A DNA stretch of 45,166 nucleotides from Natrialba taiwanensis DSM 12281. Its GTDB lineage: Archaea > Halobacteriota > Halobacteria > Halobacteriales > Natrialbaceae. This document shows, piece by piece, positions 1-8,543 of the stretch. A model generated the notes under the pieces. It was not told the origin of the DNA and did not search any database. It worked only from the letters and a program-made list of their open reading frames with translations. Positions within the stretch are counted from its first letter, which is position 1. Every line of letters begins with the position of its first letter. The position numbers and the translations under genes were made by a program. The stretch covers positions 30,327-75,492 of the forward strand of contig NZ_AOIL01000016.1 of the NCBI RefSeq assembly GCF_000337595.1, in the 5' to 3' direction.

Positions 1-71
1 CATGAGATCTGTCGCCACATAAATAATATCAAATCAGGCCTTCTCGGACTGATCACCTGTCGACTGCAGCT

Positions 72-1907
72 TCAGTCGTCTTCAGGTATCCCGTCACCTC
101 CGTCGGCAGCCACGGGTTCGCCGCCGACATCGCCGGTTGACTTGATGTTACCATATCCCTTCCAGAACAGGGCCAGCGCCAGTCCGACCAGCGTCAGGTT
201 GATGACGATCTGACTCCCGGCGGCGATCCAGATCCATATTCCCGGATCACCGGAAATCAGCCGGACGAACAGGACCTGATAGAAGGCGACCCACAGGAGG
301 CCGAGAACCGTAATAACGCCCATCACCGCCAGTGGTCCACCAGTGCTGATAAGTTGCTTGCTGCGGTCCCAGTTGGTCAACCAGACCGTTCCGGTCAACA
401 GCGCCAGCGCGGCCAGCAACTGGTTCGCACCGCCGAACAGCAGCCACAGGTCTTCCCAGCTACCCGTACCGAGTAGAAGGAAGGCGACGAGTACCACGAC
501 GCTCGTGTTTGTGTAGCGGTTGGCGGCGAACGATTGGATCGACGTTGTGGGCGTACCGACGAGTTCCTCGACCATGTACCGGCTGAGCCTGACGGCCGTG
601 TCCATGCTCGTCAGGAGGAAGCTGGCGAGCACTAGCGCCATGAACGGCGCGCCGTAGCTCTCCGGAATACCGAACGCGGTGAGGATTACGCCGCCACCGT
701 CCGCGAAGTTAGGCAGAGCGAGACCAATCCCCCCACTCGCTCCGGCGAATCCCGCGATGCCGATCGTACAGAGCGCGACGGCCGCGAGCAGTCCCTCGCC
801 GAGCATCCCGCCGTAGCCGATCAGACGGGCATCGGTCTCCTTGTCCAGTTGCTTGGCCGTCGTTCCGGAAGAGACCAGCGAGTGGAAGCCACTGACGGTT
901 CCACAGGCGATCGTAATGAACAGTAGCGGGAAAAGCGGCATGAGTTCGTAACCAGCATTTTCACTGCCGAACGCGCCGTACCACGCGTCGACCTGGAACG
1001 TCAACGGTTCGCTGGTGCTGGTCACGAACGTGCCGACGATGACTGCCAGCAGCGCGCCGCCGACCCCCGTGTACAGCAGGAACGACGACAGGTAGTCGCG
1101 GGGCTGGAGCAGCATCCATACCGGCAGGACGCTAGCGATCGCCCCGTAGACGAGCATTACCAGCACCCACATGCCGACGTTCGGATTGAAGCCGAGTTCC
1201 GGAATTATCGACGGTGCAGTCTCTCCGAACAGGACGATCGTGTCGGGTGCGTTCTCGAACTCCGCACCGAAGAACGCGATCGGATACTGAATGCCCACGT
1301 ACACCGTCGCGAAGATACCGGTGACGAAGACAACCGTTCCCACCGAGAACGGCAGATTCAGTTGGTACAGCCAGAATCCGAAGACCAGCGCGAGCGCCAC
1401 GTAGAGCATGCTGGCCGTCGCGGCCTGCGGATAGGAGTCGAACACGAAGCCGATAACCAGCGCGAACACCGCCACCACGAGAATTGTCAGCAGGAACGCG
1501 AACCACAGCAACATGTTCTTGCCCTGCTCCCCGACGTACTCCCCGATGATGTAGCCGATCGACTTCCCCTCGTGTCGAAGGCTCCCCGACAACGAGACGA
1601 AGTCGTGGACCGCGCCGATCAGCGGGTTCCCGATGGCGACCCACAGCGCGGCTGGAACCCACCCCCAGACCAGTGCCGCCGTTATCGGACCGACGATCGG
1701 CGCGCCGCCCGCGATACTCGAGTAGTGGTGCCCCAGTAGCACCGGCTTCTTCGCCGGTACGTACTCCTGTCCGTCCTGGTACTTGTGCGCTGGCGTCTCG
1801 CGACTGTCGTCTAACCCCACGAACTGCGAGAGATACCGCCCGTACCCGACGTACGAGACGGTGAACAACACCAGCACCAGTGCCACGATCCATATTACAC
1901 CCGCCAT
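72..1907 (-). CDS. cstA: CstA-family peptide/pyruvate transporter (carbon starvation protein A)
   Basis: A 611-aa polytopic membrane protein of the CstA family, which in bacteria imports pyruvate or peptides when carbon runs short. The N-terminal block is typical: a first helix, then YGRYLSQFVGLDD, then a segment with KKPVLLGHHYSSIAGGAPIVGP (split here as KKPVLLGHHYSS and IAGGAPIVGP, about residues 53-75), the family's most conserved stretch. About 15 hydrophobic segments follow. The acidic C-terminal tail (EPVAADGGDGIPEDD) is a haloarchaeal trait. The start at 1907 puts a TATAAA-like box (1945-1950 on the other strand) about 40 bp upstream, giving a very short leader. It lies downstream of the ArsA gene on the same strand, 167 bp away, so it is probably transcribed separately. 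The substrate cannot be read from sequence. Confidence 0.93.
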   Translation of the reverse strand: MAGVIWIVALVLVLFTVSYVGYGRYLSQFVGLDDSRETPAHKYQDGQEYVPAKKPVLLGHHYSSIAGGAPIVGPITAALVWGWVPAALWVAIGNPLIGAVHDFVSLSGSLRHEGKSIGYIIGEYVGEQGKNMLLWFAFLLTILVVAVFALVIGFVFDSYPQAATASMLYVALALVFGFWLYQLNLPFSVGTVVFVTGIFATVYVGIQYPIAFFGAEFENAPDTIVLFGETAPSIIPELGFNPNVGMWVLVMLVYGAIASVLPVWMLLQPRDYLSSFLLYTGVGGALLAVIVGTFVTSTSEPLTFQVDAWYGAFGSENAGYELMPLFPLLFITIACGTVSGFHSLVSSGTTAKQLDKETDARLIGYGGMLGEGLLAAVALCTIGIAGFAGASGGIGLALPNFADGGGVILTAFGIPESYGAPFMALVLASFLLTSMDTAVRLSRYMVEELVGTPTTSIQSFAANRYTNTSVVVLVAFLLLGTGSWEDLWLLFGGANQLLAALALLTGTVWLTNWDRSKQLISTGGPLAVMGVITVLGLLWVAFYQVLFVRLISGDPGIWIWIAAGSQIVINLTLVGLALALFWKGYGNIKSTGDVGGEPVAADGGDGIPEDD

Positions 1908-2074
1908 GGTATTATATCACGTGCCGGTTGTTGGACGGAGACACTATAAATATTATTTATTGAGGTCCGTATTCCCTTCGAGAAAACACCTCTTTTCGCC
2001 ACCAAATGGAAGAAATCAGTTGTTATTCGACAAGTCGGAAACAAATGGGCACCTCAAAACCTCGCGAGTTCAGC

Positions 2075-3049
2075 CTATTCCAGCCGCGACTGCTCGTCCG
2101 AGCCCCCCATATCGAGTTCAGCTGCGACGTCTTCGAGGAGACTGCCGCGAACCTCCTCGACGCGCGTTTCGATGGTTGCGACGACCGGCACGTCGAACTC
2201 GCGCTCGATCCGCTCGAGGCGGTCGCGTTCGGTCGCGACCCGCTCGCGGAGATAGCGTGCGCCCCGCCCCGACTCGTCCGGGTCGGGTTCCGGCGTCAAT
2301 CGGTTGACGACGAGCCCGCGAACGGGGAGCTCCGCGTCGGTAAGCGTCTCGACCGAGCGGCGCGTCTCCCGGATCGAGAGTTCGTCCGGATTCAACACGA
2401 GGTAAAACGAGGCGCTTTCCCGCAGCACCTCGCCGGCGAACTCGAATCGCTCCTTGCGTTGCTGGAGGCGAGCGAGGACGGGGTCGCCGTCCATCACCCG
2501 TCGGGGCTCCCGGTTGCCGATCGCAGCCTTCTCGTAGCGGTCGATACTCCGCTTGCGTTTGGCCACCAGTCTGTCGATCCACTGTTCGAGGAGATCCGGC
2601 AGCGCGAGCAGTCGCAGCGTCGATCCGGTCGGCGAGGTGTCGAAAATCACCGTGTCGTAATCCTCGGCGGTCTGCATCACGTCGACGAATCGATCGAACA
2701 GGGCCGCTTCGTAGGCACCCGGCGTCTGATGGGCCATCTCCAGTTGGATGTCCACCTCGTTGACCATCGCCGCTGAGAGCTGCGCATTTAACTGCCGCTT
2801 GAGATCCTGTAGATGGTCCTGTACCTCTTGCTCCGGGTCAATCTCCATCGCCGAGAGACCGGTATACCCCTCGACTTCCCGGGGCTCGTCACCGAAGTCC
2901 TGCTCGAACACGTCGGTCGTGCTGTGGGCCGGATCGGTCGACACGACGAGCGTCTCATGCCCCGAACCGGCGCACTCGAGTGCGTGTGCGCACGAAACCG
3001 TCGTCTTGCCGACCCCTCCCTTGCCGCCGAAAAAGATGAACTCGGTCAT
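2075..3049 (-). CDS. ArsA/Get3-type P-loop ATPase
   Basis: A 324-aa cytoplasmic ATPase of the ArsA/Get3 branch of the SIMIBI NTPases. Seen directly: a deviant Walker A GGKGGVGKTT (residues 8-17), the STDPAHSTTDVF switch I region (37-48), PGAYE (110-114) and switch II DTSPTGSTLRLL (137-148). These residues define the family. No arsenite-binding cysteine cluster and no CxxC zinc motif of eukaryotic Get3 is visible, so arsenite transport is unlikely; tail-anchored-protein targeting or a chaperone-like role is possible. Length is that of single-domain archaeal homologues. It sits between a small protein gene (125 bp upstream) and cstA (downstream), all on the minus strand, which suggests a shared job around the transporter. 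Confidence is high for the family and low for the role. Confidence 0.9.
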   Translation of the reverse strand: MTEFIFFGGKGGVGKTTVSCAHALECAGSGHETLVVSTDPAHSTTDVFEQDFGDEPREVEGYTGLSAMEIDPEQEVQDHLQDLKRQLNAQLSAAMVNEVDIQLEMAHQTPGAYEAALFDRFVDVMQTAEDYDTVIFDTSPTGSTLRLLALPDLLEQWIDRLVAKRKRSIDRYEKAAIGNREPRRVMDGDPVLARLQQRKERFEFAGEVLRESASFYLVLNPDELSIRETRRSVETLTDAELPVRGLVVNRLTPEPDPDESGRGARYLRERVATERDRLERIEREFDVPVVATIETRVEEVRGSLLEDVAAELDMGGSDEQSRLE

Positions 3050-3174
3050 CGGTTGAATCGGATCACCACGTCAGTCAGCAGGGCCATACCACGGGGCAGA
3101 GTCGGCGCTAACAGCGAACGCGAATGCGGGCGCGGACGTGGAATCACCGTCGTGGAATACATTGCATTGTCTGC

Positions 3175-3471
3175 TCAGAAGTGATACTGGTGTCCCTTTC
3201 GTTCGATAACCGACTGCCGATCCCACATCCGACGCTCCCACGCGCTGAACTCGTCCTCCAGATACGGGAGGAGTTCAGCGGTGTAGTACGAAACCGGGCT
3301 CGGGATACCGAAGGCGTCGGGGAAACACGCCAACATGAACGCGTCCTCCGTGTCCTCGGCCTCCTGCTCGATCTTCTCGTAGGCCGGATGCGTGAACAGT
3401 CCGTGAAAGAGCCCGCGAAGCCACTCCTCGAGCGTTGCCTGGTACGACGCGATTCGATCGGCAAGTGTCAT
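3175..3471 (-). CDS. Small conserved protein next to ArsA/CstA (cory-CC-star-like)
   Basis: A 98-aa soluble protein upstream of the ArsA-type ATPase on the same strand. Visible features: an amphipathic N-terminal helix (EEWLRGLFHGLFTHPAYEK), a conserved-looking core FGIPSPVSYYTAELLPYLEDEF (written as FGIPSPVSYYT and AELLPYLEDEF) and a final RKGHQYHF. From memory the core resembles the small 'cory-CC-star' family, but that family is named for a terminal cysteine pair, which is absent here (the chain ends HQYHF). It has no membrane segment and no catalytic motif I recognise. Start at 3471 is the only ATG giving full length. Gene order small protein, ArsA, CstA points to a functional unit. The family assignment is tentative; the gene itself looks real from its conserved pattern and codon use. 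Confidence 0.7.
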   Translation of the reverse strand: MTLADRIASYQATLEEWLRGLFHGLFTHPAYEKIEQEAEDTEDAFMLACFPDAFGIPSPVSYYTAELLPYLEDEFSAWERRMWDRQSVIERKGHQYHF

Positions 3472-3582
3472 CGTCGGTCATACTCGAGGCCGGAGACTAA
3501 AAGGTATCACCCTTTCGTCGGCCCCGTCTGCGGCGTTATTCGGTGGCAGCCTCCGCGCCTAAACAGAACAGAACCGTGCGCG

Positions 3583-3659
3583 CTATAGTAGCAACCAGGC
3601 TACACACCGATCGCATAACCGTCGCGCGATCGTGCGTACACGCCCGTTAGCGACTACAG
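3583..3659. repeat. Palindromic dispersed repeat, copy 1 (MITE/REP-like)
   Basis: Starts CTATAGTAGCAACC and ends CGTTAGCGACTACAG, whose reverse complement begins CTGTAGTCGC, so the ends are imperfect inverted repeats. The middle contains CACACCGATCGC and GCGATCGTGCG. A second element with the same ends and the same ACCGATCG...CGATC core lies at 13320-13405. Neither copy overlaps a gene. This looks like a small non-autonomous mobile or REP-like element. Confidence 0.55.
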
Positions 3660-3736
3660 CTTCGGTCACCGGTACGTTCGAGGGCAGGACGCTGATGACG
3701 CTCTGGCCGCAGAGACCAGCGCGCCGGCGGTCGCGT

Positions 3737-3771
3737 GAAGAGTGAAGAGCGAAGAGCGGAGAGCGGAGAGC
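3737..3771 (+). repeat. Tandem heptamer tract, five units
   Basis: Five consecutive 7-bp polypurine units: GAAGAGT, GAAGAGC, GAAGAGC, GGAGAGC, GGAGAGC. It ends 12 bp before the stop codon of the convergent-side secreted-protein gene (minus strand), so it lies in that gene's 3' region. Confidence 0.8.
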
Positions 3772-3782
3772 GAAACGATCTA

Positions 3783-5810
3783 TTATCGGTTCGGAGACGC
3801 GTATCCAACCTGATACTCGCCGGCATAGCGAACCGACACGTGGTAGACCTCGCCGAACTCGTCGTCGCTATCGGCTTCGGTACCGGCGTCGACCGTGAAC
3901 GTTTCTCCCTCCTCGAAATCGCCGTCGATTTCGTCGCCGAGTTCGATTTCGAATCTATCCTCGTCCGTCCAGACCTCGGCCGTCAGTTCGGCGGCGGACA
4001 GTTCGTCGCCGCCGACGTGTTCGATCGTCCCAGCATCGTACTCGAGTTCGACCGACGGCTGCGGCTGGGTCGAGCCGATTCGCGTCTCCGTGGCGGCCCA
4101 GACGGCCTCGACATCCACACCGATCGGCACGTCCGTAAGTTCGATCGTGGCACCTGAACTGACCGTCTCGAACTCGTCCGTCCACTGCGTGTCGGCGGGC
4201 TCGCCGTCGATCAGGAGTTCGTACTCCGACGCCGATCGCTCGATGTCGCTCGCCTCGACTTCGTCCGTCTCCGAGGCGGGTCGACGGCTGTCGAACTCGA
4301 GAACCGCCTCGAGTCGCTCGCTGTCGTAGTCGTACTCGAAGGAGACGCGTCCCGGAGGACGAGCCTGCACTCGGCTGATGCTGTCGTCGTACGCGGTTCC
4401 GTCCCAGCCGACGAGGACCGTATCGCCGGGTTCGACACCGTCGAGCGTCGCCGTGTCTCCTTCGGACAGCGTCTCACCCGTCCACGGCTGGGCGGACGTT
4501 CGCGGTTCGGGTGTCTCCTCGTCGGGCCGGTAATACGGTCGGTCCTCGTAAACCGCGAGGTGAACTCGATCGCCGTCGAGCGGGAAGTCGTCGTCGTACG
4601 TGACGACGAGTTCGCCGGTATCGACGTCGAACTCGGACTCGAAGCGGAAGTGAGAGAGGATCGACGTTCCGCTCGAGGAACCGCCAAGGGCGTGATCGTG
4701 ACTGAGGCTGATCGACAGGTTCGGTTCGACGTCGTCCATGTCCATGACGATTGTATCGCCGGCCTCGAGTTTGCCGTGGCCGTTGGTCCAGATGTCGCGG
4801 TCGTACTCTTCACCGTCAACCTCGAAGGTCACGTCCTCGATCGGCGTCGGATCGCCGCGGAGGAGTTCGATCTCGAGGTACTCGTCGTCGAAATCGATCT
4901 CACGGTCGACGTGGAGGCTACCGGGACTGTCGTGTTCCCGAACGGCTCGTTCGGCGGCGAGGTCGCGTTCGACCGTGGTGCTGACGAACGCCCCATCAAC
5001 CTCGACCGCGGGTTCGTCCGCCGTTGCAGTGTAGGCGAACTCCGCCTCGAGGGTTTCGATCAGTTCGTCGGTAACAGCCGACTCGTCCTCGAACTGGACG
5101 CCAATCGAAACTTCCATCGTGTCTCGATCGAGAACGGTCTGTGCGCGGACGACGTACTCAACGGCTGCGTCCTCGACATCGCGTGGCGCCATTTGCTCGT
5201 CCCCGACCTGAACGGTCCGTGCGTCGCTGCCGTCGAAGACCGTCAATCCGTCCTCGACCGTCGACGCGGATTCGAGAAGTCGGTCTCCCTCGCCCGCCTT
5301 CGCGTCGAACGCCGCGTCGACTGTCTCGGCGTCCGTGGCGACGACGAGAACGTCGCCGTCCGTTCCGACGACGGTCTCATCCCGGCTGTCGTGTGCAGTG
5401 AACTCGTACTCAATACCGGCGTCACTCTCGCGGGTCTCGGTCTCGGCTTCGAGTTCACTATCGGTGACGAGGACCCTGAGCGGCTGGGAGAACTCGTCGG
5501 TGTAGGAGGTCACGAAGGCGCTCTTTGAGACCGACTCCGCATCGATATCGAGCGAGCCAATGGACGGACGGGGATCGTGGGGCTGGTCGGCCTCGAGCAG
5601 GCGGTCGTAGTCGACCGCGGTTACGACCATCGAGTCGTCGGCGACTGCTGCTGGAAGGTACGCGAGCACGTCATCGAACGACGATTCGGTCGTCGTGGAG
5701 GCAACGGGCGTGCGTTCTGACTCCGTCGTCGCAACGGTCGAACCGGAGAGGGCAGTAATCATCGTCGCACCGATTCCTCCAAGAACTGCGCGGCGGGGAC
5801 GTTGTTGCAT
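3783..5810 (-). CDS. Tat-exported, beta-rich acidic protein with repeated pilin-type Ig-like segments
   Basis: A 675-aa hypothetical surface or secreted protein. The N-terminus MQQRPRRAVLGGIGATMITA has a twin arginine followed by a hydrophobic stretch and small residues, so Tat export is likely; there is no lipobox cysteine. The body is strongly acidic and predicted beta-rich. In the C-terminal half a pattern recurs about three times: an F/V-x-YDYD start, a hydrophobic strand, an acidic 'GD/DG' turn, then 'LxVWxD' or similar (for example FESEFDVDTGELVVTY, VSFEYDYDSERLEAVLEF, VELEYDAGTIEHVGGDE). This resembles the C-terminal Ig-like domain seen in haloarchaeal type IV pilin-like proteins. No enzyme motif is visible. 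It is monocistronic, facing the CobW gene across 135 bp. Function unknown. Confidence 0.8.
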   Translation of the reverse strand: MQQRPRRAVLGGIGATMITALSGSTVATTESERTPVASTTTESSFDDVLAYLPAAVADDSMVVTAVDYDRLLEADQPHDPRPSIGSLDIDAESVSKSAFVTSYTDEFSQPLRVLVTDSELEAETETRESDAGIEYEFTAHDSRDETVVGTDGDVLVVATDAETVDAAFDAKAGEGDRLLESASTVEDGLTVFDGSDARTVQVGDEQMAPRDVEDAAVEYVVRAQTVLDRDTMEVSIGVQFEDESAVTDELIETLEAEFAYTATADEPAVEVDGAFVSTTVERDLAAERAVREHDSPGSLHVDREIDFDDEYLEIELLRGDPTPIEDVTFEVDGEEYDRDIWTNGHGKLEAGDTIVMDMDDVEPNLSISLSHDHALGGSSSGTSILSHFRFESEFDVDTGELVVTYDDDFPLDGDRVHLAVYEDRPYYRPDEETPEPRTSAQPWTGETLSEGDTATLDGVEPGDTVLVGWDGTAYDDSISRVQARPPGRVSFEYDYDSERLEAVLEFDSRRPASETDEVEASDIERSASEYELLIDGEPADTQWTDEFETVSSGATIELTDVPIGVDVEAVWAATETRIGSTQPQPSVELEYDAGTIEHVGGDELSAAELTAEVWTDEDRFEIELGDEIDGDFEEGETFTVDAGTEADSDDEFGEVYHVSVRYAGEYQVGYASPNR

Positions 5811-5945
5811 ACAGGTTCGGTTTGATTCTTCACATACAAGTAGGTTATCATTACTTTCACTGTAAACGATCTATCTGCAGAATCTCACGGTCAAAGACGG
5901 CCCGAGGCGACGAGGCTTAATCCGTGCAATACAATCACTCTCGAT

Positions 5946-7223
5946 ATGGCCGCGACGATTCCCGTCACGATTCTCGCCGGTAGCCTCGGAGCCGGTAAGA
6001 CGACGCTGCTCAATCACCTGCTCCAACACGCCGACGGCCGTGATCTCGCCGTCCTGATCAACGATATGGGCGAGGTGAACGTCGACGCCGAACTCGTCGC
6101 CGACGGGTCGGAACTCGATGTCGACGACGGCATCGCCGAACTCTCGAACGGCTGTCTCTGCTGTGAACTGCAAGACGACCTCGAAACCGCCGTCGTCCGG
6201 CTGGCCCGTTCCTACGAGTTCGATCATCTCGTCGTCGAGTCCTCCGGCATCTCCGAGCCGGAACCCGTTGCTCGCCTCTTTACCACGACCTCGCGCGTCG
6301 CCGCTCGCTACGACGTCGATGCGATCGTTACCGTCCTCGATACGCCGCTGTTCATCGACACCTTCGCGGGGGAAGCGGTACCGGAACGCCGGACCGACCC
6401 GGCCGCAGAATCCGACCGCCCGCTCTCGGACCTCCTGATCGAGCAACTCGAGGCCGCCGACCTGATTCTTTGCAACAAGACCGACCGCTGTGAACCGGCT
6501 GAACTCGCCGAAACGGATGCGCTCCTCGATGCGCTTCGGCCGACCGCCGAGACGATTCACACCGAGTTCAGCGCGGTCGATCCCGATCGAGTGCTCGGCG
6601 TGGACCGATTCGATCCGGCAACTGATGCACAGCAGAATCGGGGCCGTCGGGACCAGGATCGAGGACAGGGTCAACCGTCCGATCAGAACTCCGATCACGA
6701 CCATGAGGCCGACCACACCCACCGCCGCCCATCCGAAGCCTACGGCGTCGACTCGTTCGTCTTCCGCGTACGCCGGCCCTTCCCCCCCGATCGATTCGCC
6801 GCCATCCTCCGCGATCTGCCCGCCGCTGTCGTTCGCTCCAAAGGCACCGCCTGGGTCGCCGGCACCGACATGCAACTCTCCCTCTCCCAGGCCGGCCCGT
6901 CCGTTCGGCTGACTGCAACCGGCCCCTGGATCGCCACCCTACCTGCACTTGAACGCGACCTCTACCGTTCTAACCGTCCCAACCTCGAGTGGCACGACGA
7001 GTTCGGCGACCGACAGACCGAACTCGTGGTTATCGCGACGGCGCGCGACGATACCGGTGAGCACAACGGTTTCGACACTGAAATCGACGGCGTCGAGTCG
7101 CGACTGCGCGCGCGGCTAACGGACGGTCTCGTCACCGAGACCGAGTGGGACCGTGACGCATTCGCGCCCAAGAACTCGTTTCCGGTCGAACCCGGCGAAG
7201 AAACCGTTTTGAGGCGGGAATAG
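5946..7223 (+). CDS. CobW/COG0523-type metallochaperone GTPase
   Basis: A 425-aa G3E-family GTPase that probably delivers a metal ion (zinc in best-studied COG0523 members) to client proteins. Visible motifs: Walker A GSLGAGKT (residues 12-19), the metal-binding GCLCCEL (69-75, the CxCC site), ESSG-ISEP (98-105) and the guanine-specifying NKTD (about 177-180). A histidine/aspartate-rich linker (SDHDHEADHTHRR, about 242-254) separates the GTPase from the CobW C-terminal domain and probably binds metal too. The start at 5946 is preceded by TTAA at 5917-5920, the usual distance for a leaderless haloarchaeal transcript. No cobalamin-biosynthesis genes are nearby, so a B12 role is not supported. 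The C-terminus is complete. Confidence 0.92.
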   Translation: MAATIPVTILAGSLGAGKTTLLNHLLQHADGRDLAVLINDMGEVNVDAELVADGSELDVDDGIAELSNGCLCCELQDDLETAVVRLARSYEFDHLVVESSGISEPEPVARLFTTTSRVAARYDVDAIVTVLDTPLFIDTFAGEAVPERRTDPAAESDRPLSDLLIEQLEAADLILCNKTDRCEPAELAETDALLDALRPTAETIHTEFSAVDPDRVLGVDRFDPATDAQQNRGRRDQDRGQGQPSDQNSDHDHEADHTHRRPSEAYGVDSFVFRVRRPFPPDRFAAILRDLPAAVVRSKGTAWVAGTDMQLSLSQAGPSVRLTATGPWIATLPALERDLYRSNRPNLEWHDEFGDRQTELVVIATARDDTGEHNGFDTEIDGVESRLRARLTDGLVTETEWDRDAFAPKNSFPVEPGEETVLRRE

Positions 7224-7472
7224 CCGCTCTTTTAGGGCGGCCAGAAAGACCTAAACACTGGACACTCATTTTATGACGAATGTCGTATTTTTCTCAATAT
7301 ATGTCGGCGTATTAGAACGGTATTATGTGGTTATTAGGTGCCGAGATTGTCCGGTAAACAGCTACTAACTGCCTAATGCGTGCTTAATGGAGACAGTTCC
7401 TGAATTGAAACGTAATGGCTATTTTACTGTTTATGCCGACACGATATACAATAACGTTTAGGAGGGCGTAGT

Positions 7473-7488
7473 TCACTCACCTGAGTGA
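7473..7488. promoter_or_regulatory. Perfect palindrome just before the DUF7344 gene
   Basis: TCACTCA-CC-TGAGTGA: two perfect 7-bp arms with a 2-bp spacer, ending 5 bp before the preferred ATG at 7494. The downstream product has an N-terminal winged-helix domain, so an autoregulatory operator is a reasonable inference. Confidence 0.5.
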
Positions 7489-7493
7489 GTAGT

Positions 7494-8147
7494 ATGAGCA
7501 CCACCGACCGCCCGACCCCCTCTGCGGCCACAGCGAATGCCTCGGCGAGCGACCGCTCGCGCGACGAATCGACGACACTCTCCGATGACGATGTCTTTCA
7601 TATCCTTCAGACCTCGCGGAGACGCGAGGCGATTCGGTATATGCTCACTGCGGACGGGGCCGTCAAGATGGGAAATCTTGCGGAGCACGTCGCCGCTCGC
7701 GAGCACGAGACAACGGTCGCCAAACTGTCCTCGACACAGCGCCAACGGGTCTACATCCCACTCTACCAGTCGCACCTACCGAAACTCGATAAGGCCGGCG
7801 TTATCGACTACAACAAGTCACGCGGTATCGTCAAGCCCGGGGACCACCTCGAAATCTTCAGACCGTATCTCGAAGTCACGACACCCGATCCGATGGCTGC
7901 CGACGACGAAACCGACCGATCGCTCCTCGGTCGTTTCGGCGGTTCGGTAATGACTGACGAAACGTACTACGTCGCCACCGCGACGGCGAGCGTTGGCCTG
8001 TTACTCGCGGCCGCGTTCGGCCTCCTCCCGATCTCCGGACTCGCTCTCGGCACCATCGTCACGGCTCTGTTCGTCCTGACCACCGTTGCCTGTACCGACC
8101 ACCCGTTTGCGATTCAACAGGTCACCGACCGTCGGCGAAGTCAGTGA
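7494..8147 (+). CDS. DUF7344-type HTH protein with two C-terminal membrane helices
   Basis: A 217-aa haloarchaeal transcription-regulator-like membrane protein. Residues about 25-115 form a winged-helix domain (DVFHILQTSRRREAIRYMLT then MGNLAEHVAAREHE and IPLYQSHLPKLDKAGVIDYN), the pattern I know as DUF7344. Residues about 155-200 give two hydrophobic helices (VGLLLAAAFGLLPISGLALG and TIVTALFVLTTVA). It could be a membrane-tethered regulator. An in-frame GTG at 7485 would add three residues, but it lies within the palindrome at 7473-7488; ATG 7494 is preferred. The 270 bp upstream are AT-rich and carry no gene. Target genes are unknown. Confidence 0.8.
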   Translation: MSTTDRPTPSAATANASASDRSRDESTTLSDDDVFHILQTSRRREAIRYMLTADGAVKMGNLAEHVAAREHETTVAKLSSTQRQRVYIPLYQSHLPKLDKAGVIDYNKSRGIVKPGDHLEIFRPYLEVTTPDPMAADDETDRSLLGRFGGSVMTDETYYVATATASVGLLLAAAFGLLPISGLALGTIVTALFVLTTVACTDHPFAIQQVTDRRRSQ

Positions 8148-8180
8148 TCGGACGCCCCGTCCGACCGCGGCGGACCTGAA

Positions 8181-8212
8181 CCCGGACCCGAACCCGAACC
8201 CGAACCCGAACC
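8181..8212 (+). repeat. Hexamer microsatellite (CCCGAA) units
   Basis: CCCGGA followed by four exact CCCGAA units and a partial one, between the DUF7344 gene and the next small gene. On the other strand it would encode Gly-Ser repeats, but I do not believe that reading frame is a gene. Confidence 0.8.
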
Positions 8213-8257
8213 GCCGGCACGGAAACTGCTAAGTAAGTGTCGTGCCCCTATCGCGCT

Positions 8258-8491
8258 ATGGGTAGCGATCCCGATTCGGAGAGCAGGCGTGACGGATTCC
8301 GCGACGGACTCGAGTCCTCGAGCGGCGATCCGCGCCTGCTCGTTGTGTTGAACGCCGCCCTCTCGGGGCTGTTCGCCTGGTGGCTCGTCTGGGGTGCAGA
8401 CGCGATCGGGATGATCGAGTTCAGCCTCGCTACTGTTGCCGTCGTCGCGGTCGGACTGTTCGTTCTCACGCACGTGATGACGCGCCCGTAG
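8258..8491 (+). CDS. Small haloarchaeal membrane protein
   Basis: A 77-aa protein of unknown function with a charged N-terminus (MGSDPDSESRRDGFRDGLES) and two hydrophobic helices (LLVVLNAALSGLFAWWLVWG and IEFSLATVAVVAVGLFVLTHV). ATG 8258 is chosen over an in-frame GTG at 8237 because the extra residues look non-coding. It lies 110 bp after the DUF7344 gene and is convergent with the sulfatase gene (52 bp gap). Small two-helix proteins of this kind are common in haloarchaea; nothing shows its job. Confidence 0.65.
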   Translation: MGSDPDSESRRDGFRDGLESSSGDPRLLVVLNAALSGLFAWWLVWGADAIGMIEFSLATVAVVAVGLFVLTHVMTRP

Positions 8492-8543
8492 GCTGCAACC
8501 CGTCCGTCTGCGGGGACGCCGAAAAACCGGTCTCGCAATCGTC

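Larger units (their letters stand above)
3472..3782. other. Intergenic region with a palindromic repeat and a heptamer tract
   Basis: A 311-bp stretch without a gene. It holds the promoter of the small protein gene (minus strand), a dispersed palindromic repeat (3583-3659) and five tandem 7-bp units (3737-3771) just beyond the stop of the secreted-protein gene. Nothing else is recognised. Confidence 0.6.

Noticed and set aside
4560-5528. A 322-aa plus-strand frame inside the secreted-protein gene
   Set aside because: Antisense shadow; the minus-strand protein has a Tat signal and acidic bias.
5946-7223. A role in cobalamin synthesis for the B12 mutase
   Set aside because: The CobW-type protein is 22 kb away with no cobalamin genes beside it; the family is mostly linked to zinc and other metals.
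8141-8473. A minus-strand frame with Gly-Ser-Gly-Ser repeats
   Set aside because: The repeats come from the CCCGAA microsatellite; the frame overlaps two plus-strand genes and has no promoter.
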